From Sphingomonas sp. TDK1 (lineage in GTDB: Bacteria; Pseudomonadota; Alphaproteobacteria; Sphingomonadales; Sphingomonadaceae), in assembly GCF_001650735.1 (NCBI RefSeq), contig NZ_LXVY01000001.1:186001-250000 (forward strand): a DNA stretch of 64,000 bases, written 5' to 3'. A program made the position numbers and the translations under genes. The notes below the pieces were generated by a model. The model worked only from the letters and a program-made list of their open reading frames with translations, did not search any database and had not been told where the DNA came from. This document shows, in pieces, positions 25,928-35,270 of this stretch (positions are counted from its first letter, which is position 1; each line of letters starts with the position of its first letter).

Positions 25928-27642
25928 AGCAGATCCTCGAAACGCTCCAGCCGCTCGGCCGCGCGCTGATGCTGCCGATCGCGGTGCTGCCCGTGGCCGG
26001 CCTGCTGTTGCGGCTCGGCCAGCCAGACCTGCTCAACATCGCCTTTGTCAGCGCCGCCGGCGACGCGCTGTTTTCGCATCTTGGCCTGCTGTTCGCGATC
26101 GGCGTGGCGACCGGCTATGCCAAGGACGGCAACGGTGCGGCCGCGCTCGCCGGCATCGTCTGCTTCCTGGTCTCGACCGAGGCGGGCAAGAGCCTGCTTG
26201 CGGTACCGGACACGATCGGTGCGGGCCTCGACAAGGATCAGGCGGCGCTGGCCGTGGCGGCATGGAAGGCCAAGGCGGTCGCCCGGCTCGACGTGCCGAT
26301 CGGCATCGCCTCGGGCCTGATCGGCGGCGTCTTCTACAACCGCTTCTCGGCGATCAAGCTGCCCTCCTATCTCGCCTTTTTCGGCGGGCGGCGCTTCGTG
26401 CCGATCGTCAGCGGGCTGGCGGGCCTGTTCATCGCGGTGATCGTCGGCGTGGGCTTCCCCCACATCAGCGCGGGCGTGGACGGGCTGAGCCACGGCATTG
26501 CCGGCGCGGGCGCATTCGGCCTGTTCGCCTTCGGCGTGCTCAACCGCGTGCTGCTGGTGACCGGTCTCCACCACATCCTCAACAACGTGTTCTGGTTCGT
26601 CCAGGGCGACTATAACGGCGCGACGGGCGACCTGCGCCGCTTTTTCGCGGGCGATCCGAGCGCCGGCGCGTTCATGGCCGGCTTCTTCCCGGTGATGATG
26701 TTCGGCCTGCCCGCCGCCTGCCTCGCCATGTACCGCGCCGCGCTGCCCGAGCGCCGCAAGGCAGTGGGCGGTCTGCTGTTCAGCCTCGCGCTCACCTCGC
26801 TGCTGACCGGCGTCACCGAGCCGATCGAATACAGCTTCATGTTCCTCGCCCCCGCGCTCTACGTCGTCCATGCGGTACTGACCGGCGTGGCGATGGTGGT
26901 GATGGACCTGCTGGGCGTGAAGCTCGGCTTCGGCTTCTCCGCAGGCCTGTTCGACTATATCCTGAATTTCGGCAAGGCGACCAAGCCGCTGCTGCTGATC
27001 CCGGTCGGGCTGGTCTATTTCGCGCTCTATTACGGCATCTTCAGCTGGGCGATCCGCCGCTTCGACCTGAAGACCCCGGGCCGCGAAGCCGAGGCGCCCA
27101 CGACGACGGAAGCTGCCGGCACCGCGACGGCGGGTTCGCGCGGCGAGGCGTTCGCTCGCGCGTTGGGCGGCCCAGCAAACCTGGTCGAGATCGGCGCCTG
27201 CACCACCCGCTTGCGCTTGATCGTCGCCGACCAGAGCAGGGTAGACGATGCAGCGCTCAAGGCGCTTGGCGCGCACGGCATCCTGCGCCCTTCGGAGCGC
27301 GCGCTGCAGGTGGTGCTCGGCCCCATCGCCGATGTCGTGGCGGTAGAGATCCGCGACGCGACTGCGCGCGGCGGCGTTGCGGCGCCTGCGGCTCCCGTGA
27401 CCGCCCAGGCGCCCGAAGCGCCCGTGGCGCTCCAACCTGCGGCGCTGGCAGCACTGGGCGGCGCGGCGAACATCCGCTCGGTCAGCGCGCATGACCATCG
27501 CCTGCGCGTGGAGATTGCGGACGCCGCGCGTGTGGACGACAGCGCGCTGGTCGCACTCGGCCTTCGCGGGGTTGCCCGCCCCTCGGCCGCGGTGCTGCAC
27601 CTGCTCGGCGACGATACCGCGCTCGAAAAGCTCCGCCGCTGA
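25924..27642 (+). CDS. nagE: PTS N-acetylglucosamine EIICB transporter with extra degenerate EIIB domain
   Basis: A 572-residue inner-membrane permease that imports and phosphorylates GlcNAc. Residues 1-380 form the EIIC channel with the HHILNN motif and the GVTEPIEYSFMF segment. Residues 405-478 form EIIB with the phosphocysteine Cys426 in IGACTTRL. Residues 506-570 are a second EIIB-like copy in which the same place reads SAHDHRLR, so Cys is replaced by His523. An Ala/Pro linker separates the copies. The ATG overlaps the previous stop (ATGA). Confidence 0.93.
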   Translation: MKQILETLQPLGRALMLPIAVLPVAGLLLRLGQPDLLNIAFVSAAGDALFSHLGLLFAIGVATGYAKDGNGAAALAGIVCFLVSTEAGKSLLAVPDTIGAGLDKDQAALAVAAWKAKAVARLDVPIGIASGLIGGVFYNRFSAIKLPSYLAFFGGRRFVPIVSGLAGLFIAVIVGVGFPHISAGVDGLSHGIAGAGAFGLFAFGVLNRVLLVTGLHHILNNVFWFVQGDYNGATGDLRRFFAGDPSAGAFMAGFFPVMMFGLPAACLAMYRAALPERRKAVGGLLFSLALTSLLTGVTEPIEYSFMFLAPALYVVHAVLTGVAMVVMDLLGVKLGFGFSAGLFDYILNFGKATKPLLLIPVGLVYFALYYGIFSWAIRRFDLKTPGREAEAPTTTEAAGTATAGSRGEAFARALGGPANLVEIGACTTRLRLIVADQSRVDDAALKALGAHGILRPSERALQVVLGPIADVVAVEIRDATARGGVAAPAAPVTAQAPEAPVALQPAALAALGGAANIRSVSAHDHRLRVEIADAARVDDSALVALGLRGVARPSAAVLHLLGDDTALEKLRR

Positions 27643-27650
27643 CGATTCCG

Positions 27651-27674
27651 GCGCAGCCCCGAAGGGGCCCGCGC
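27651..27674. terminator. possible hairpin terminator between convergent genes
   Basis: GCGC-A-GCCCC, loop GAA, GGGGC-CC-GCGC forms a stable hairpin right after nagE and before the stop of the convergent gene at 27675. There is no U-run, so intrinsic termination is uncertain. Confidence 0.35.
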
Positions 27675-28073
27675 TCAAGCGTTACCCGCGTTCGTCCCTT
27701 CCTCGGCTGGCCCCGAAGCGTCGTCGCCAAGCAGCCAGTCGAGGGCGCTATCCGCATCGTCGAAGACGCGGAGGTACGGCTGCGTCATCACCCGCAAGAC
27801 CTGCATCCGCTGCAGGGCGCTGGCCGTGACGACGGCGATGCGCGAGGCCTTGGGAAAGTCCCGGAAATTGTGCGCGAAGGATTCGAGCGTGTCGCGCGGC
27901 TGCACGGCGCTCCGGCGCATGTCCATGCGTAGCAGGTACCCTGGCTTTAGCCCTTCGGCGAGAAACTGTCGCAGGCATTGCTGGGCATATTCCGGAACTT
28001 GATCGGGCAGGAAGATGCTGTGCCAGGCGATGTCGAGGAGGCTGCGCTCGGGCTGGAAGCGGATCGTGTACAT
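27675..28073 (-). CDS. uncharacterised protein, possibly STAS/SpoIIAA-like
   Basis: A 132-residue soluble protein. It begins MYTIRFQPERSLLDIAW and has a DTLESFAHNFRDFPKASRIAVVT segment, where a phosphoserine-type STAS helix would lie, and a C-terminal VFDDADSALDWLLG helix. The pattern is consistent with a STAS-like alpha/beta fold but without the anti-sigma-antagonist signature, so no function is assigned. The ATG at 28073 is preferred to a GTG at 28079. A TATAAT box lies only 8 bp upstream, so the mRNA may be nearly leaderless. Confidence 0.6.
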   Translation of the reverse strand: MYTIRFQPERSLLDIAWHSIFLPDQVPEYAQQCLRQFLAEGLKPGYLLRMDMRRSAVQPRDTLESFAHNFRDFPKASRIAVVTASALQRMQVLRVMTQPYLRVFDDADSALDWLLGDDASGPAEEGTNAGNA

Positions 28074-28081
28074 CGCCACCC

Positions 28082-28109
28082 ATTATAAAGCGGGCGCCTT
28101 TGCAAAGGC
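28082..28109 (-). promoter_or_regulatory. TATAAT box with perfect palindrome in the -35 region
   Basis: On the minus strand TATAAT occupies 28087-28082. Just upstream GCCTTTGCAAAGGC (28096-28109) is a perfect 14-bp palindrome, where a -35 box would be expected. This suggests a regulated promoter of the 27675-28073 gene with a very short leader. Confidence 0.45.
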
Positions 28110-28145
28110 TTAATTGCCGCAAGAGGAGCCGGGACGGGATCCGCC

Positions 28146-28922
28146 TTACGCTGTGCAACTTGCCTTGGCGGCGGCACGAGCCTCGGCGAGCGCCTTGAGG
28201 ATGCGTATCGTCTGATGCTCGGCCTGCGCCTTCAGGTGCCGGGGCGCGGTCATCCAGCGATCGGGGTGATATTGCTTCAGTAGGGTGCGCCCCTGCGCCT
28301 CGAACTGGGCCCTGGTTGCGTCGGGCGCTACTTCCAGCACGGTCCACCAGGCATCCTCGACTGTCGGCGGCGGCGGCGGGGGAGGCCCTGCCGCCGCGTT
28401 CTCGGAGGCACGGCGGCGGGCCTCGTGCCACGCCAGCCGCGCCTTCCGCTCACCGTCCAGGCGCAGGCGGTCTGCGGCGAACAACGAGGACACCGCGATC
28501 GCGACCGTGCCGCCGCCGATAAACAGCAGCGAGGCGAATTCCAGGCTTTGCCAGGGAAGCGCGGCGAGGCCGTGGGCCTTCATCTCGCCGAAGATCGCGG
28601 CGCAGAAGATGCGGATTGCGACATAGGCGGCGCTGAGCGCCATCACCCACCGCGCCGTATAGCCGATCGCGTTCAGCATCGCCTGCTTCAGCCCCGATGC
28701 GAGCGGGCGCCGAAGACAGAGTAGCAGCGCCAGGCCCAGCGCCCCGATACAGCCTGGCACGGCCCAGTGCTTGCCCAGGTTGTAGGTAGCAGCCGTCGCG
28801 CCCAGCCAGCCCACCCCCCACCAGAGGAAAAGGCCCCAAAGCGCGTTACCGGTTGCAAAATCATGCGCACGGAAGGCGCGCCCGACGCGCTCGCCGACCA
28901 GCCATCCGATCAATCGATTCAT
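28146..28922 (-). CDS. membrane protein with C-terminal DnaJ domain
   Basis: A 258-residue protein with three or four N-terminal hydrophobic segments (LWGLFLWWGVGWLGA and others) and a proline run near 190. The C-terminal J domain carries YHPDRWM with the invariant HPD. It would recruit DnaK to the inner membrane. The ATG at 28922 (MNRLIGWLVG) is taken. It interrupts the GlcNAc/N-glycan region but has no obvious sugar role. Confidence 0.82.
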   Translation of the reverse strand: MNRLIGWLVGERVGRAFRAHDFATGNALWGLFLWWGVGWLGATAATYNLGKHWAVPGCIGALGLALLLCLRRPLASGLKQAMLNAIGYTARWVMALSAAYVAIRIFCAAIFGEMKAHGLAALPWQSLEFASLLFIGGGTVAIAVSSLFAADRLRLDGERKARLAWHEARRRASENAAAGPPPPPPPTVEDAWWTVLEVAPDATRAQFEAQGRTLLKQYHPDRWMTAPRHLKAQAEHQTIRILKALAEARAAAKASCTA

Positions 28923-29039
28923 GGCGCCCCCTTGGTGCCGAAGCCCTAAGGTTAGCGGTACCAACCAGCCATGAACGGACTTGGTTAACGTGGTGGAGGG
29001 GTATCGGATCGCCCGGCCGAGCGCCCCTCCCCGATCAGC

Positions 29040-31925
29040 TCAGCGCGGCGTCAAGGTAACCTTACCGAGCAAGCCGGACGGCGCGTTCGCGACTGCCTGG
29101 ACGATCAGCTCGATTGTCCGCTGGCCGGCCCCGGCGGGAAACTTCGCGTCCAAGGCGGCGGGCGCAGCGTCGGTCTTCTCGGCGACTTTCTTGCCGTCGA
29201 TCCACAATTCGGCTCGGCCGCCGATGCTGGCGAAGCGCAGGGTTCCGCCTTCGGCAGCGACGCGCTTCCATGGCGTCACCCGATTGGCATAGACGCGCCA
29301 ACCCGCCTGGGGTTCGGCAGGCGTCGGTACGGCGCTGCGCAGGCTGGACCAGCTATTATTGTCCGGCACGAGTCCGGGCGTCGGCTTCGCCGCCGTGGAT
29401 GGCGAACGGCGCCAGTCCCCCAGCACCATCAGCGGCGGGGTGACGCCGATCTGCGGGCGCGGCGTGATATCGGCGCGGTCGATGGTCAGCAGTGCGGGTT
29501 TCAACCCCTCGGCGGTCGCTCGAACGGTGATCTTGCCGCGGCCGGTGCCCGCCTGCACCAGGATCTGGGCGAGGCCGTTGAACAGCGAGCGGGCATTGCC
29601 CTTCTCCGGCTCATGGCTGTTCGGGTCACCATTGCCCACGCCGAGGATCGCCGCGCCCTCGACCGTGAAGTTGGCCATCAGGTTCGCCGTCGGCACGTGC
29701 CGCCCCTTCGCGTCCACCGCGTCGATGGTGATCGGCTGCACGTCCTCGTCGTCGCCCGCCATCACCGTGCGCGCCGGGGTGAGCCGCAGCGCGACCGGCT
29801 TGCCGACCGTCTCATGCACCATGCGCGCGACGACCTTGCCCCCGCGCATCGCCTGCGCCTCGAGCCGGCCGGGCGCATAGGGCACCTGCCATTCATTGCC
29901 CTGCAGCCGATCGACCTTTTGCGTGCCGATCGTCTTGCCGTTGAGCAGCAGCGTCACGCTCTCGGCATTGGAGGCGACGAACACCTTGATATTCTGCCCT
30001 TCCTTTCCCGGCCAGGTCCAGTGCGGGACGAGCCACACTACCGGCGCATCGTCGATCCAGGCGGCACTGTGGATACCGAACGCGGTCTTGGGGAAGCCGC
30101 ACAGATCCATGATGCCGAAGAAGCTGGCGATGGTCGGCCAGTCATAGGGCGTCGGCTCGCCGTGATAATCGAATCCGGTCCACACGAACCCACCCGCGAT
30201 GAAGGGCTTGGCGGCAATCAACTGCCACGCCCTGCGATGGGTATTGCCCCAGGCAGCAGCCTCGTCATCATAGGAGGTGATGACGTGCTTGGCCGGATCG
30301 CTCGCAAAGGCGCCCCGCGTCTCGAAGGCGCTGGTATCCTCGGAGCTGGTGCTGGGCCGGCCCGGGTTCAGCCGGTGCCACTTCTCATATTCGTCCTGGT
30401 AATAGTTGAACCCCATCACGTCGACGACCGAGGACACGTTCGACGGATTGTAGAAGGAGCCGTTCATCGCCGAGGTGACCGGCCGGCTGTCGTCGAGCTT
30501 GCGCACGGCGGCTTCCATGCGGCGGACCATCTCGACGCCCGCTTCGGTGCCCTGCATCGGTTCTTCATTGAACACCGACCAGAGGATCACGCTCGGATGG
30601 TTGCGGTCGCGCCGCACCATCCAGCTGAGCTGGGCAAGATAGTCGGGCGCGGGATTGAAGTGGCGGTTCTCGTCCATGACGAGGAAGCCCATCCGGTCGC
30701 ACCAGTCGAGCAGCTCCGCGGTCGGCGCATTGTGCGACATGCGGATGGCATTGCAGCCCATCGCCTTCAACCGCTCCAGCCGCCAGCCAAGCAGCGCGTC
30801 ATATTGCGCGACGCCGACCCCTGCATGGTCCTGGTGGATGCACACGCCCTTGAGCTTGACGTGCTGATCGTTGACGAACAGGCCCTGATCGGCATCGAAT
30901 CGGATCGTGCGGAAGCCGATCGCGGTGCGGCGCTCGTCGATCAGCTTGCCATCGCGCAGCAGGCGACTGTGGATGGTGTACAGCGTCGGCGTGTCCACCG
31001 ACCAGAGCCTGGGGCTGCCCAACGACAGCGTCAGTGCAAGCTCGGCCCGGTCCAGCACCGGGACGCTGCCGGCGGTGGTGCCGGACGCCACGCGCTTGCC
31101 GCTGGGATCCAGCAGTTCCACCTCAAGCGCCACCGCCACGGGCACGCGCTCGATATTTCCCGCGGTGACGGTGACCGGCACGTTCCAGCCCGTGTCCGTC
31201 TTGCGGGGATCGCAATGCACACCGTCGGTGATGATCGAGACCGGCGCGCGGCGCACGAGCCAGGCATGGCGATAAAGCCCCGCCCCTTCATACCACCAGC
31301 CTTCCATCGCCTCGGCATCGACGCGAATCGCAATGACATTGTCTTCATCGCCGAACCGCGCGAACGGCGTCATGTCGACGATGATGCTGGCATAGCCGGA
31401 CCAGCTGTGCGCGACGATGCTGCCATTCACCCACACCGTCGCATTCGTGGCGACGCCGTCGAGGTGCACCTCGATCGTCTTGCCGTGATCGGCGGGATCG
31501 AGCGTCAGGCGTCGACGGTACCAGCCGATGCCGCGCTTGCGATAGCCTTGCGAGACATTGGCGGTCTTCTCGAACGGCTGGAACGACGCCCAGTCATGCG
31601 GCAAGCGCACTTCCATCCAATCGCTATCGTCATAGGCGGGTGCGGCGGCGCCGCGTGCGGCTCCAGCCTTCACGCTGCCATAGGTTTCGTCATGGTCCCG
31701 CGGCGCGGGCGGGACCACATCGCCCTCATGGAAGCGCCAGCCATGCTCGATGCGGGTCCGCGTGGGATCGCCGTCCGGCAGGCGCGGCATCAGCAGCGTC
31801 TTCGGCGCGGGCATGGGCAGGCCATCGCCCTCTACGATTCGCGCCGCCGCCTCGGCCTCGGGCATCCCAAGCGAGGCAAGCACCCCCAACCCCGCGCTGC
31901 CGAGCAGCAACTGGCGACGATCCAT
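29040..31925 (-). CDS. GH2 glycoside hydrolase, beta-galactosidase type
   Basis: A 961-residue exported GH2 enzyme with a twin-arginine signal (MDRRQLLLGS, then a hydrophobic core). The acid/base Glu is in WSVFNEEPM. A FVWTGFDYHGEP segment of the GH2 TIM barrel follows. N-terminal jelly-roll and immunoglobulin-like domains and a C-terminal sugar-binding-like domain are visible. It could remove galactose from N-glycan antennae, but glucuronidase or other GH2 activities cannot be excluded. It follows the GntR gene by 34 bp and is probably in its operon. Confidence 0.82.
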   Translation of the reverse strand: MDRRQLLLGSAGLGVLASLGMPEAEAAARIVEGDGLPMPAPKTLLMPRLPDGDPTRTRIEHGWRFHEGDVVPPAPRDHDETYGSVKAGAARGAAAPAYDDSDWMEVRLPHDWASFQPFEKTANVSQGYRKRGIGWYRRRLTLDPADHGKTIEVHLDGVATNATVWVNGSIVAHSWSGYASIIVDMTPFARFGDEDNVIAIRVDAEAMEGWWYEGAGLYRHAWLVRRAPVSIITDGVHCDPRKTDTGWNVPVTVTAGNIERVPVAVALEVELLDPSGKRVASGTTAGSVPVLDRAELALTLSLGSPRLWSVDTPTLYTIHSRLLRDGKLIDERRTAIGFRTIRFDADQGLFVNDQHVKLKGVCIHQDHAGVGVAQYDALLGWRLERLKAMGCNAIRMSHNAPTAELLDWCDRMGFLVMDENRHFNPAPDYLAQLSWMVRRDRNHPSVILWSVFNEEPMQGTEAGVEMVRRMEAAVRKLDDSRPVTSAMNGSFYNPSNVSSVVDVMGFNYYQDEYEKWHRLNPGRPSTSSEDTSAFETRGAFASDPAKHVITSYDDEAAAWGNTHRRAWQLIAAKPFIAGGFVWTGFDYHGEPTPYDWPTIASFFGIMDLCGFPKTAFGIHSAAWIDDAPVVWLVPHWTWPGKEGQNIKVFVASNAESVTLLLNGKTIGTQKVDRLQGNEWQVPYAPGRLEAQAMRGGKVVARMVHETVGKPVALRLTPARTVMAGDDEDVQPITIDAVDAKGRHVPTANLMANFTVEGAAILGVGNGDPNSHEPEKGNARSLFNGLAQILVQAGTGRGKITVRATAEGLKPALLTIDRADITPRPQIGVTPPLMVLGDWRRSPSTAAKPTPGLVPDNNSWSSLRSAVPTPAEPQAGWRVYANRVTPWKRVAAEGGTLRFASIGGRAELWIDGKKVAEKTDAAPAALDAKFPAGAGQRTIELIVQAVANAPSGLLGKVTLTPR

Positions 31926-31959
31926 CAACAACACTCCCCCCAACGCAAAACAGACCGGC

Positions 31960-32697
31960 TCAGACGTCGCTGAGTTCCGCCACGAAATCATAGGCATCGC
32001 CCCGATAGTAGGAACGCGTCACCTCAGCCGGACGCCCGTCGCGCAGGAAGGCGCGACGCTCGATCAGCAGGCCGGCATGGCCGGGATCGACACCAAGCAT
32101 CTTTGCGTGCTCGCCCAGGAACGGCACCGCGCGCAGCCGCTGAAGCGCGCGCACCGGCCGGTTCCCGGCAGCTTCGAGTGCGGTGTATAGCGAGTCCCCC
32201 ACCGCATCGACGGAGGGCAGGCAATAGCCGGCGATGGTCGAGAACTCGAGCGCCATCGGCTCGCCATCGGCAAAGCGGATACGCGAGAAGCGCAGGACGC
32301 CCGCGCCCGGCGACAGGCCCAGCGCCATTGCCTCTTCCGGCGTTACCTGACCGACGGAGCGCGCGATCCAGCTGCTGCTTGCGGCGCGGCCGCGGGCAGC
32401 CATGTCTTCGGTGAACGAGGAGAGCTTGGAGAAGCTCTTTTCGACACGCTCGGCAACGAAGGTGCCGGCGCCGCGGCGGCGCGTGAGCAGCCCTTCCTCG
32501 ACCAGGCCGCCGATCGCCTTGCGCACGGTGATACGCGACACGTCATATTCCACGGCGAGGTCGCGCTCCGGCGGAATCGCATCACCCTGGCTCAATAGCT
32601 TGCCGCTGATCGCCTCTCGGATCAGTTGCTGCAGCTGCAGATACAGCGGCGACGGATTGCCTTCGCGAAACCGGCCTATCTGATCCGAAAACGTCAT
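31960..32697 (-). CDS. GntR/HutC family regulator, probable GlcNAc-responsive repressor
   Basis: A 245-residue regulator. The N-terminal winged helix has DAIPPERDLAVEYDVSRITVRKAIGGL with the GAGTFV wing, and the C-terminal UTRA effector domain runs from about 90. This is the DasR/NagR-like class that senses GlcNAc-6-P or GlcN-6-P. It is divergent from the GH20 operon and cotranscribed with the GH2 galactosidase. Control of the N-glycan and nag genes is inferred from context. Confidence 0.85.
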   Translation of the reverse strand: MTFSDQIGRFREGNPSPLYLQLQQLIREAISGKLLSQGDAIPPERDLAVEYDVSRITVRKAIGGLVEEGLLTRRRGAGTFVAERVEKSFSKLSSFTEDMAARGRAASSSWIARSVGQVTPEEAMALGLSPGAGVLRFSRIRFADGEPMALEFSTIAGYCLPSVDAVGDSLYTALEAAGNRPVRALQRLRAVPFLGEHAKMLGVDPGHAGLLIERRAFLRDGRPAEVTRSYYRGDAYDFVAELSDV

Positions 32698-32792
32698 CTG
32701 TCCTCCCCCTTGCCTGACACCGTTGCCCGACCGGACCACAGTGCCTACAGCAGGTTTCCCGCAGAACGAACCCGCGTTCCTACGGACTTACA

Positions 32793-32810
32793 TTGGTACG
32801 ATGATACCAA
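32793..32810. promoter_or_regulatory. candidate GntR operator TTGGTA-N6-TACCAA
   Basis: TTGGTA CGATGA TACCAA is a perfect inverted repeat with a 6-bp spacer, placed in the 251-bp divergent region between the GntR gene and the GH20 operon. Related GGTA/TACC elements lie at 48383-48402 and 48436-48448. The binding protein is inferred. Confidence 0.5.
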
Positions 32811-32948
32811 CAGCCGCAAAGGTCTAGGTCAAGAGGCTAAATGCAAAGAACTTTGTCCGTTCGCGCAAGCCTATTGTCCGATAGGATCTAAATTGGTTAC
32901 ACCCTTGCTTCGGCCCCGCTCGGCGGCCGCACGAGAGGGGAGTATCGG

Positions 32949-35270
32949 ATGGGCGCGTTTTTGAAGCAGGCAAGGTATTCGGGCTGGATGGCCCTCTTGC
33001 TGTCCTCCACCGCGATTGCCCAGACCGTGCCGCCGCTAACCCCCCTTCCCGCCAGCGTCACCATGGGCAAGGGCAGCTTCACGGTGAGCAACGGCACCGC
33101 CATTTCCGTGCCGGCGGGCGACAACGCCGCCGCTGCCGCCTCCCGCCTACTGGCGGCGCATGTGAAGACGGAACGCGGCCTCACCCTTGGCACCGCCGGC
33201 TCCAACGGCTCGATTCGGTTCGAACGCGATCCGGCGATCAAGGGCGACGAAGCCTATCGCATGACCGTCGACGCCAAGGGCGTGCGCATCGCCGCCTCGG
33301 GCGATCGCGGGCTGCTGTACGGCGCGATGACGCTCGCGCAGTTGCTCAGCCCCGATCACGGTTTCGGCAAGCCAGTGAAGCTGCCCGCCCTGGACGTGGA
33401 AGACGCGCCCCGCTTCGGCTGGCGCGGGCTGATGCTCGACGTCGCCCGTCACTTCCAGCCGATCGAATTCGTGTACGGCGTGGTCGACCAGATGGCGTCC
33501 GTGAAGCTCAACACGCTCCACCTGCATCTCACCGACGATCAAGGGTGGCGCTTTGAGGTGAAGCGCTATCCCAAGCTCACCGAAATCGGCGGCTGGCGCA
33601 CCCCGCCGAGCACGGGCGGCGCGCCCGGCCCCAAGGTCGGCGGCTTCTACACGCAGGAGCAGCTGAAAGCCCTGGTCGCCTATGCCGCCGAGCGCGGCGT
33701 GACAATCGTCCCCGAAATCGATTTGCCCGGCCACGCCCAGGCGCTGGTCGCCGCCTACCCGGAACTCGGCATCTTCGGCGACCATACCGAAGTGTCGCAC
33801 GACTGGGGCGTGAACCCCTACCTCTTCAACCCCGGCCCCAAGGGCATCGCCTTCGTCAAGCAACTGCTCGACGAGTTGATGGCCGTGTTCCCCGGCACCT
33901 ATGTCCATCTCGGCGGCGACGAGGCGGTGAAGGACCAGTGGGAGCGCTCGCCGGAGGTGCAGGCGCAGATCAAGGCGCTCGGCCTCAAGGACGAGAATGC
34001 GCTGCAGAGCTGGATGATCGAGCAGTTCGGCGCCTATCTCGAACAACATGGCCGCCGCCTGATCGGCTGGGACGAGATCCTCGAAGGCGGGCTGCCGAAA
34101 TCGGCCTCGGTAATGTCGTGGCGTGGCGAGAAGGGCGCGGTGGAAGCCGCGAACCAGGGGCATGACGTGGTGCTGACCCCCGCCCCGACGCTCTATCTCG
34201 ACAGCCTGCAGAGCGACCGGCGCGACGAGCCGCCGGGCCGCCTGTCGATCCAGACGCTGGCCGACGTGTACAAGTACGAGCCGATGCCGGTCGGCATCGA
34301 CGCCGCCAAGGCGAGCCATGTGCTGGGCGCGCAGGGCAACGCGTGGAGCGAGTATCTGATCACGCCGTACCAGGTGCAACACATGCTGTTCCCGCGCGCC
34401 GCGGCGATCGCGGAGATCACCTGGTCGGGCAAGGACAAGCGCGACTTCACCGGCTTCGTCACGCGCCTTCAGCCGCAGATGGCGCGCTGGCGCCGATCGG
34501 GCATGGAAGTCGCCGACAGCGCCTTTGCGGTCGACTACAAGCTCCAGGGCACCCGCGGCGATGCGCTGCGGGCGAACCAGGCCAAGGTGGCGCTGACCAC
34601 CCAGACCGGCTTCGGCACGATCCGCTACACGCTCGACGGCAAGCAGCCCACGGCGAAGTCGCCGGTCTACAAGGCGCCGCTGACGCTCAAGCCCGGCACG
34701 ACGATCGCCGCCGCGGCGTTCGACGCTGCGGGCGTGGCCACCGCGACGCCGCGCACCTTCGACACCAGCCGCGCCGCGCTGCTCACCCGCACCAGCTCGG
34801 ACATGATCGCCTGCCCCAAGGGCGCGTTGGGCCTGCGCGTGCCGCTCAATGCCGAGGCGCAGGAGAATGCGCCGGTGTTCAACGTCAACCTGTTCGACAC
34901 CTGCACGGCATACCCGGCCGCGCCGCTGGACGTCGCGACCGGCTTCACCGTCGATGTCGCCCGCACCCCGCGCAACTATGGCCTCGCGCACGACTTCAAC
35001 AAGGTGCGGGCGCATTACAACGTCAGCACGTACGGCGAGCTGATCGTCCGCGCGCGCTGCATCGCCGCCGCCAAGGACCCGTCGATCAAGCCGATCGTGG
35101 TCGGCACCTTCCCGCTGCCCGATCCCGCCAAGGCGCCGCAGCAGTTCCGCTTCACCGGCACGCTGCCCAAGCTCGGCGGCGACGAGGATCTGTGCTTCCA
35201 GTTCACCTCCCCGCTCAGTGACCCGTTCTACACGGTCGAGCGCGTGGTGCTGACGGAGAACGCGAAGTGA
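32949..35270 (+). CDS. GH20 beta-N-acetylhexosaminidase
   Basis: A 773-residue enzyme with a signal peptide (through residue 25, AIAQT). The N-terminal GH20b domain precedes the catalytic barrel with LHLHLTDDQGWR near 194 and the Asp324-Glu325 pair in HLGGDEAV, where Glu is the acid and Asp orients the acetamido group. An extra C-terminal beta-rich region of about 250 residues (including a chitobiase/beta-hexosaminidase C-terminal-type TRYTLDG segment) follows. It should remove terminal GlcNAc, including the outer GlcNAc of the chitobiose core. First gene of the N-glycan operon. Confidence 0.93.
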   Translation: MGAFLKQARYSGWMALLLSSTAIAQTVPPLTPLPASVTMGKGSFTVSNGTAISVPAGDNAAAAASRLLAAHVKTERGLTLGTAGSNGSIRFERDPAIKGDEAYRMTVDAKGVRIAASGDRGLLYGAMTLAQLLSPDHGFGKPVKLPALDVEDAPRFGWRGLMLDVARHFQPIEFVYGVVDQMASVKLNTLHLHLTDDQGWRFEVKRYPKLTEIGGWRTPPSTGGAPGPKVGGFYTQEQLKALVAYAAERGVTIVPEIDLPGHAQALVAAYPELGIFGDHTEVSHDWGVNPYLFNPGPKGIAFVKQLLDELMAVFPGTYVHLGGDEAVKDQWERSPEVQAQIKALGLKDENALQSWMIEQFGAYLEQHGRRLIGWDEILEGGLPKSASVMSWRGEKGAVEAANQGHDVVLTPAPTLYLDSLQSDRRDEPPGRLSIQTLADVYKYEPMPVGIDAAKASHVLGAQGNAWSEYLITPYQVQHMLFPRAAAIAEITWSGKDKRDFTGFVTRLQPQMARWRRSGMEVADSAFAVDYKLQGTRGDALRANQAKVALTTQTGFGTIRYTLDGKQPTAKSPVYKAPLTLKPGTTIAAAAFDAAGVATATPRTFDTSRAALLTRTSSDMIACPKGALGLRVPLNAEAQENAPVFNVNLFDTCTAYPAAPLDVATGFTVDVARTPRNYGLAHDFNKVRAHYNVSTYGELIVRARCIAAAKDPSIKPIVVGTFPLPDPAKAPQQFRFTGTLPKLGGDEDLCFQFTSPLSDPFYTVERVVLTENAK

